Shown in pieces: positions 61,344-64,000 of a stretch of DNA of 64,000 nt (positions within the stretch are counted from its first letter, which is position 1; each line of letters begins with the position of its first letter). A program made the translations under genes and the position numbers. A model generated the notes under the pieces. The model was not told where the DNA came from. It saw only the letters and a list, made by a program, of their open reading frames with translations, and ran no database searches. The stretch is from Ruegeria arenilitoris (lineage in GTDB: Bacteria > Pseudomonadota > Alphaproteobacteria > Rhodobacterales > Rhodobacteraceae), in contig NZ_WPZQ01000007.1 of NCBI RefSeq assembly GCF_013030265.1, positions 186,001 to 250,000 on the forward strand, read 5' to 3'.

Positions 61344-62591
61344 ATGAATAAGTTCAAATTGATGCTGGCAAGCGTTGCGATAACTGCATTGACCGCAGGC
61401 GCCTCAGTTGCGCAGGAAAAGGTGCGAATCGCATTCATCGATCCGCTATCCGGCCCATTCGCAACCACCGGCACGCAAGGGTTGGCTATCTACCGCCACA
61501 GCGTCAAAGAGCTGGTTAACGAGCCCGGTGCTTTGCTAGAGGGGCAAGCCGAATTTGAGATGGTACCCTTTGACAACAAGATCAGCGCCAAGGAATCATT
61601 GATCCAGCTACAAGTGGCGATGGATCAGGGTATCCGCATCATTGCGCAGGGCGCATCTTCTGGTGTTGCCAACGCACTGACCGAAGCGGTAGCGAAGCAC
61701 AATCGCCGCAACCCCGATGATCCGGTCATCTTCCTCAACCACTCAGCTGTGGATCCAGCCCTGACAAACGACAAGTGTCAGTTCTGGCATTTTCGTTTTG
61801 ATGCGAATGCTGACATCAAGATGGACGCCCTGACTGACGACATTGCAGCCAACCCGGACATCAAAAAGGTCTATATCATCGGCCAGGACTATTCCTTCGG
61901 CAAAGCCGTTGCGGCAGCGGCTCAAAGATTTCTTAAGGAGAAGCGTCCTGATATCGAGATCGTCGGGAATGAGTTGCACCCGATCGGCAAGGTCAAGGAT
62001 TTCACACCTTACGCGCGCAAGATTGTAGGCTCGGGCGCAGACGCAGTGATCACCGGCAACTGGGGCGGTGACATGGTCGGTCTCGGCAAGGCGGTCATGG
62101 GCGCAGGCTTCGACAAGCCCATCTACACCTACTATGGCGCAACGTCCGGCATTACGGCAGCTTTTGGCGAAGAGGGTGACGGCATCGTAAAACTGGTTGG
62201 CGCCGGTCAGGTCAATCCTCCGGCAACCCCGGAAGCTCAGGAATTCGTTGCTGCGTTTTATGAAACCTTCCCGGATCTCGATTTTGGCCAACCGCAAATG
62301 GCAAACGTCGCCCCGATGCTGGCCGCTGCCATCAACGAGGTGGGCAATGCAACGGATATCAAAGCAATCGCCTATGCTCTGGAAGGTATGGAGTACGACA
62401 GTATCGTAACCGGCAAGACCGTCATGCGCGACAGCGATCATCAGGTGATCCAGACCGTGACGGTGCAGGGACAGACACCAGACGATATCTTGTTCGAGTA
62501 TGACAAATCGGGCCGCGGCATGGTTGCCGAAACCGTTGTGGAGATGGCCTCTGCAGACTCGTCCACAACGTGCGAGATGAAGCGCCCTTAA
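61344..62591 (+). CDS. ABC transporter periplasmic binding protein, Leu/Ile/Val-binding type (right system)
   Basis: A 415-residue exported protein. The signal peptide is MNKFKLMLASVAITALTAGA, cut near SVAQ. A Peripla_BP_6 domain follows, with VRIAFIDPLSGPFATTGTQG, NPDDPVIFLNHSAVDPALTNDKCQFWHFR and YIIGQDYSFGKAV. GGGAGGAAG just before the ATG at 61344 supports that start. It differs strongly from the left-hand binding protein, so the two systems probably bring in different compounds. It is followed by separate livH and livM genes. Confidence 0.9.
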   Translation: MNKFKLMLASVAITALTAGASVAQEKVRIAFIDPLSGPFATTGTQGLAIYRHSVKELVNEPGALLEGQAEFEMVPFDNKISAKESLIQLQVAMDQGIRIIAQGASSGVANALTEAVAKHNRRNPDDPVIFLNHSAVDPALTNDKCQFWHFRFDANADIKMDALTDDIAANPDIKKVYIIGQDYSFGKAVAAAAQRFLKEKRPDIEIVGNELHPIGKVKDFTPYARKIVGSGADAVITGNWGGDMVGLGKAVMGAGFDKPIYTYYGATSGITAAFGEEGDGIVKLVGAGQVNPPATPEAQEFVAAFYETFPDLDFGQPQMANVAPMLAAAINEVGNATDIKAIAYALEGMEYDSIVTGKTVMRDSDHQVIQTVTVQGQTPDDILFEYDKSGRGMVAETVVEMASADSSTTCEMKRP

Positions 62592-62670
62592 CCTTCTCAC
62601 CACTCTGGCGGCCCATCTGCGTTCAGGCGGGCTGCTGGATCACCACTCTATCAATGCAGGGAGACAAGCA

Positions 62671-63627
62671 ATGGCGCTGTTCCTCGTGAACGTGTTGGAT
62701 GGGTTTGTGACCGGACTGTTGCTGTTCATGCTATGCAGCGGCCTGACACTTATCTTTTCCATGATGGGCGTTCTGAATTTTGCCCATGCCAGTTTTTACA
62801 TGCTGGGTGCCTATTTCGCCTATCAGATCAGTCTGGTCACGGGATTCTGGGTCGGCCTGATCATCGCGCCAATTATTGTCGGGATCATCGGAGCCTTCAT
62901 CGAACGTTACGGGCTCAGACGGGTGCATAAATATGGACATGTGCCCGAACTGATATTCACCTTCGGTCTTGCCCTGCTGATCGAAGAGACGGTTCAGTTC
63001 TTCTGGGGCAAAAGCCAGCTTCCGTTTTCAGAACCTGCAGCGCTGGACTTTGCTGCGTTTTCAATCGCCGGCAATTCTTTCCCAGCCTACAAACTCTTTA
63101 TGATCTTTGTTGCGATGGGAATCTTCCTGACACTGCTTTACATCCTGACCAAGACCCGGATCGGCATGACCATTCAGGCTGCGCTCAACTATCCCGAAAC
63201 CGTTCAGAATCTTGGCCACAACGTGCCTTTGGTGTTCATGTGTGTCTTTGGCGTTGGCACGGCCATGGCAGGTCTGGCCGGAGTCATCGCAGGGCCGGTT
63301 CTGGGGGTTTTCCCCGGGATGGCAGTGCAACTGGGATCAATCGTCTTCGTCACTATCGTGATCGGCGGGCTCGGGTCGCTTTGGGGTGCGTTGGTCGCAT
63401 CCCTGATTATCGGCTGGATGCAGACCTTTGCCACAGCGTATGACATTACGGCCGAGCAGGTGCTGACCGCTATCGGCTTTACCAAGCCTGAATTGATCTG
63501 GGATCATCCGCTGCAGGATCTGTGGACCCTGACATTGCCGCAGTTGGGGCCGATCCTGCCCTATCTGCTGATGATCATCGTACTTGTTCTGCGCCCGCAA
63601 GGTTTGATGGGGAATCGCGAGTCATGA
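62671..63627 (+). CDS. livH: Branched-chain-type ABC permease, LivH-like
   Basis: A 318-residue membrane protein with about eight helices. It has the LivH signatures LTLIFSMMGVLNFAHASFYMLGAYFAY (about 25-51) and VTIVIGGLGSLWGALVASLIIG (about 228-249), and ends ILVLRPQGLMG-like (VLVLRPQGLMGNRES). It forms half of the membrane channel of the right-hand importer. Its stop overlaps the livM start by four bases. Confidence 0.92.
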   Translation: MALFLVNVLDGFVTGLLLFMLCSGLTLIFSMMGVLNFAHASFYMLGAYFAYQISLVTGFWVGLIIAPIIVGIIGAFIERYGLRRVHKYGHVPELIFTFGLALLIEETVQFFWGKSQLPFSEPAALDFAAFSIAGNSFPAYKLFMIFVAMGIFLTLLYILTKTRIGMTIQAALNYPETVQNLGHNVPLVFMCVFGVGTAMAGLAGVIAGPVLGVFPGMAVQLGSIVFVTIVIGGLGSLWGALVASLIIGWMQTFATAYDITAEQVLTAIGFTKPELIWDHPLQDLWTLTLPQLGPILPYLLMIIVLVLRPQGLMGNRES

Positions 63628-64000
63628 GTATCGCAAGTAAGACCCCTCTGACAGCGGGTACGGCGCGGCTGATTTCGCTGTCGACAACGGTACCCTGGGC
63701 CTTCGCTGTGCTATTTCTTCTGTGCCTGCCCTTGGTGTTTCAGACCAGTTCGGCACTCACAATCATGAACCAGATGGCCATCACCATCGTTTTTGCGCTC
63801 AGCTACAACATGTTGCTGGGGCAGGGGGGAATGCTGTCCTTTGGCCACGCGGTCTATATGGGCCTTGGCGGATTTTTTGCCATGCATGTGATGAACATGG
63901 TCGAAGACGGTTTGTGGTTGCCACTGCCGCTTCTGCCGGTTGTCGGTGGCTTGTTTGGCTTGGCATTTGCCTTCCTCATCGGCAGTTTTTCAACGCGCCG
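63624..64000 (+). CDS. livM: Branched-chain-type ABC permease, LivM-like, partial (right edge)
   Basis: The first 125 codons of a LivM-type permease; the gene continues past the window. After a short cytoplasmic N-terminus (MSIASKTPLTAGTARLIS) come hydrophobic helices. The LivM signature ALSYNMLLGQGGMLSFGHAVYMGLGGFFAMHVM is present. The ATG overlaps the livH stop (ATGA). ATPase genes are expected just beyond the window. Confidence 0.88.
   Translation, partial: MSIASKTPLTAGTARLISLSTTVPWAFAVLFLLCLPLVFQTSSALTIMNQMAITIVFALSYNMLLGQGGMLSFGHAVYMGLGGFFAMHVMNMVEDGLWLPLPLLPVVGGLFGLAFAFLIGSFSTR

Noticed and set aside
1..64000. tRNA, rRNA, CRISPR arrays, prophage or complete insertion sequences
   Set aside because: I looked for cloverleaf-like repeats, regularly spaced repeats, transposase motifs and phage genes on both strands and found none I can support.

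Overview
The window looks like chromosomal DNA of a marine alphaproteobacterium of the Roseobacter group (Rhodobacteraceae). This is an inference from gene families: a Rhodobacter-type ferredoxin-NADP reductase and 7Fe ferredoxin, DmdB/DmdC-type acyl-CoA enzymes, several Liv-type ABC importers, and moderately GC-rich, densely packed operons. I see no tRNA, rRNA, CRISPR array, complete insertion sequence or phage gene. Both ends cut genes: a fumarylacetoacetase-family gene on the left and a livM-type permease gene on the right.

Region 1 (1-5.4 kb) is a homoprotocatechuate (4-hydroxyphenylacetate) meta-cleavage operon, hpaF-hpaE-hpaD-succinate semialdehyde dehydrogenase-FAH, read leftward from a divergent hpaR repressor with a palindrome between them. 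Region 2 (5.4-10.5 kb) is a TonB-dependent, heme-type uptake operon: receptor, small exported protein, ExbB, two ExbD, TonB. A fragment of a broken beta-oxidation gene lies beside it. Region 3 (10.7-26 kb) is mixed housekeeping: NfeD/slipin membrane proteins, an NDUFA9-like protein, an RND efflux pair, bacterioferritin, a fused DppD-DppF ATPase, an Lrp regulator with a divergent PLP lyase, an adenylate cyclase-TPR protein and a GNAT acetyltransferase.

Region 4 (26.3-64 kb) is one large catabolic island and the most interesting part. A TetR regulator faces an eight-gene operon (27.5-38.1 kb): luciferase-like flavin monooxygenase, RibB, a lumazine/NTF2-type protein, amidase, acyl-CoA ligase, thiolase, hydroxyacyl-CoA dehydrogenase/hydratase and acyl-CoA dehydrogenase, ending at a strong terminator. 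Next come a leftward CoA-ligase/acyl-CoA dehydrogenase/OB-protein/thiolase-like operon, a rightward SDR/crotonase pair, and ferredoxin reductase with ferredoxin. A rightward enamidase and CaiB-type CoA-transferase follow. A long leftward array (61.0-48.7 kb) encodes a molybdenum hydroxylase, a 6-hydroxynicotinate-reductase-like Fe-S flavoprotein, an ApbE-related UPF0280 protein, two AA_synth proteins, a complete Liv-type importer and a MarR regulator. A second Liv importer leaves the window on the right.

The set hydroxylase + ferredoxin-dependent ring reductase + enamidase matches the first three steps of nicotinate fermentation in Eubacterium barkeri. The later fermentation genes are absent here; CoA-ligation and beta-oxidation genes stand in their place. 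I infer a reductive N-heteroaromatic (nicotinate-like) pathway in a presumably aerobic bacterium, with its own ferredoxin supply and possibly its own flavinylation protein. Two operator-like motifs tie the island together. A MarR-type motif around TTAGTATACTAA lies at the ferredoxin, enamidase, hydroxylase and CoA-ligase/SDR promoters. A TetR-type motif close to TTAGTGAWCGWTCACTAA lies at the monooxygenase operon, the CoA-ligase/SDR promoter and the right-hand importer.
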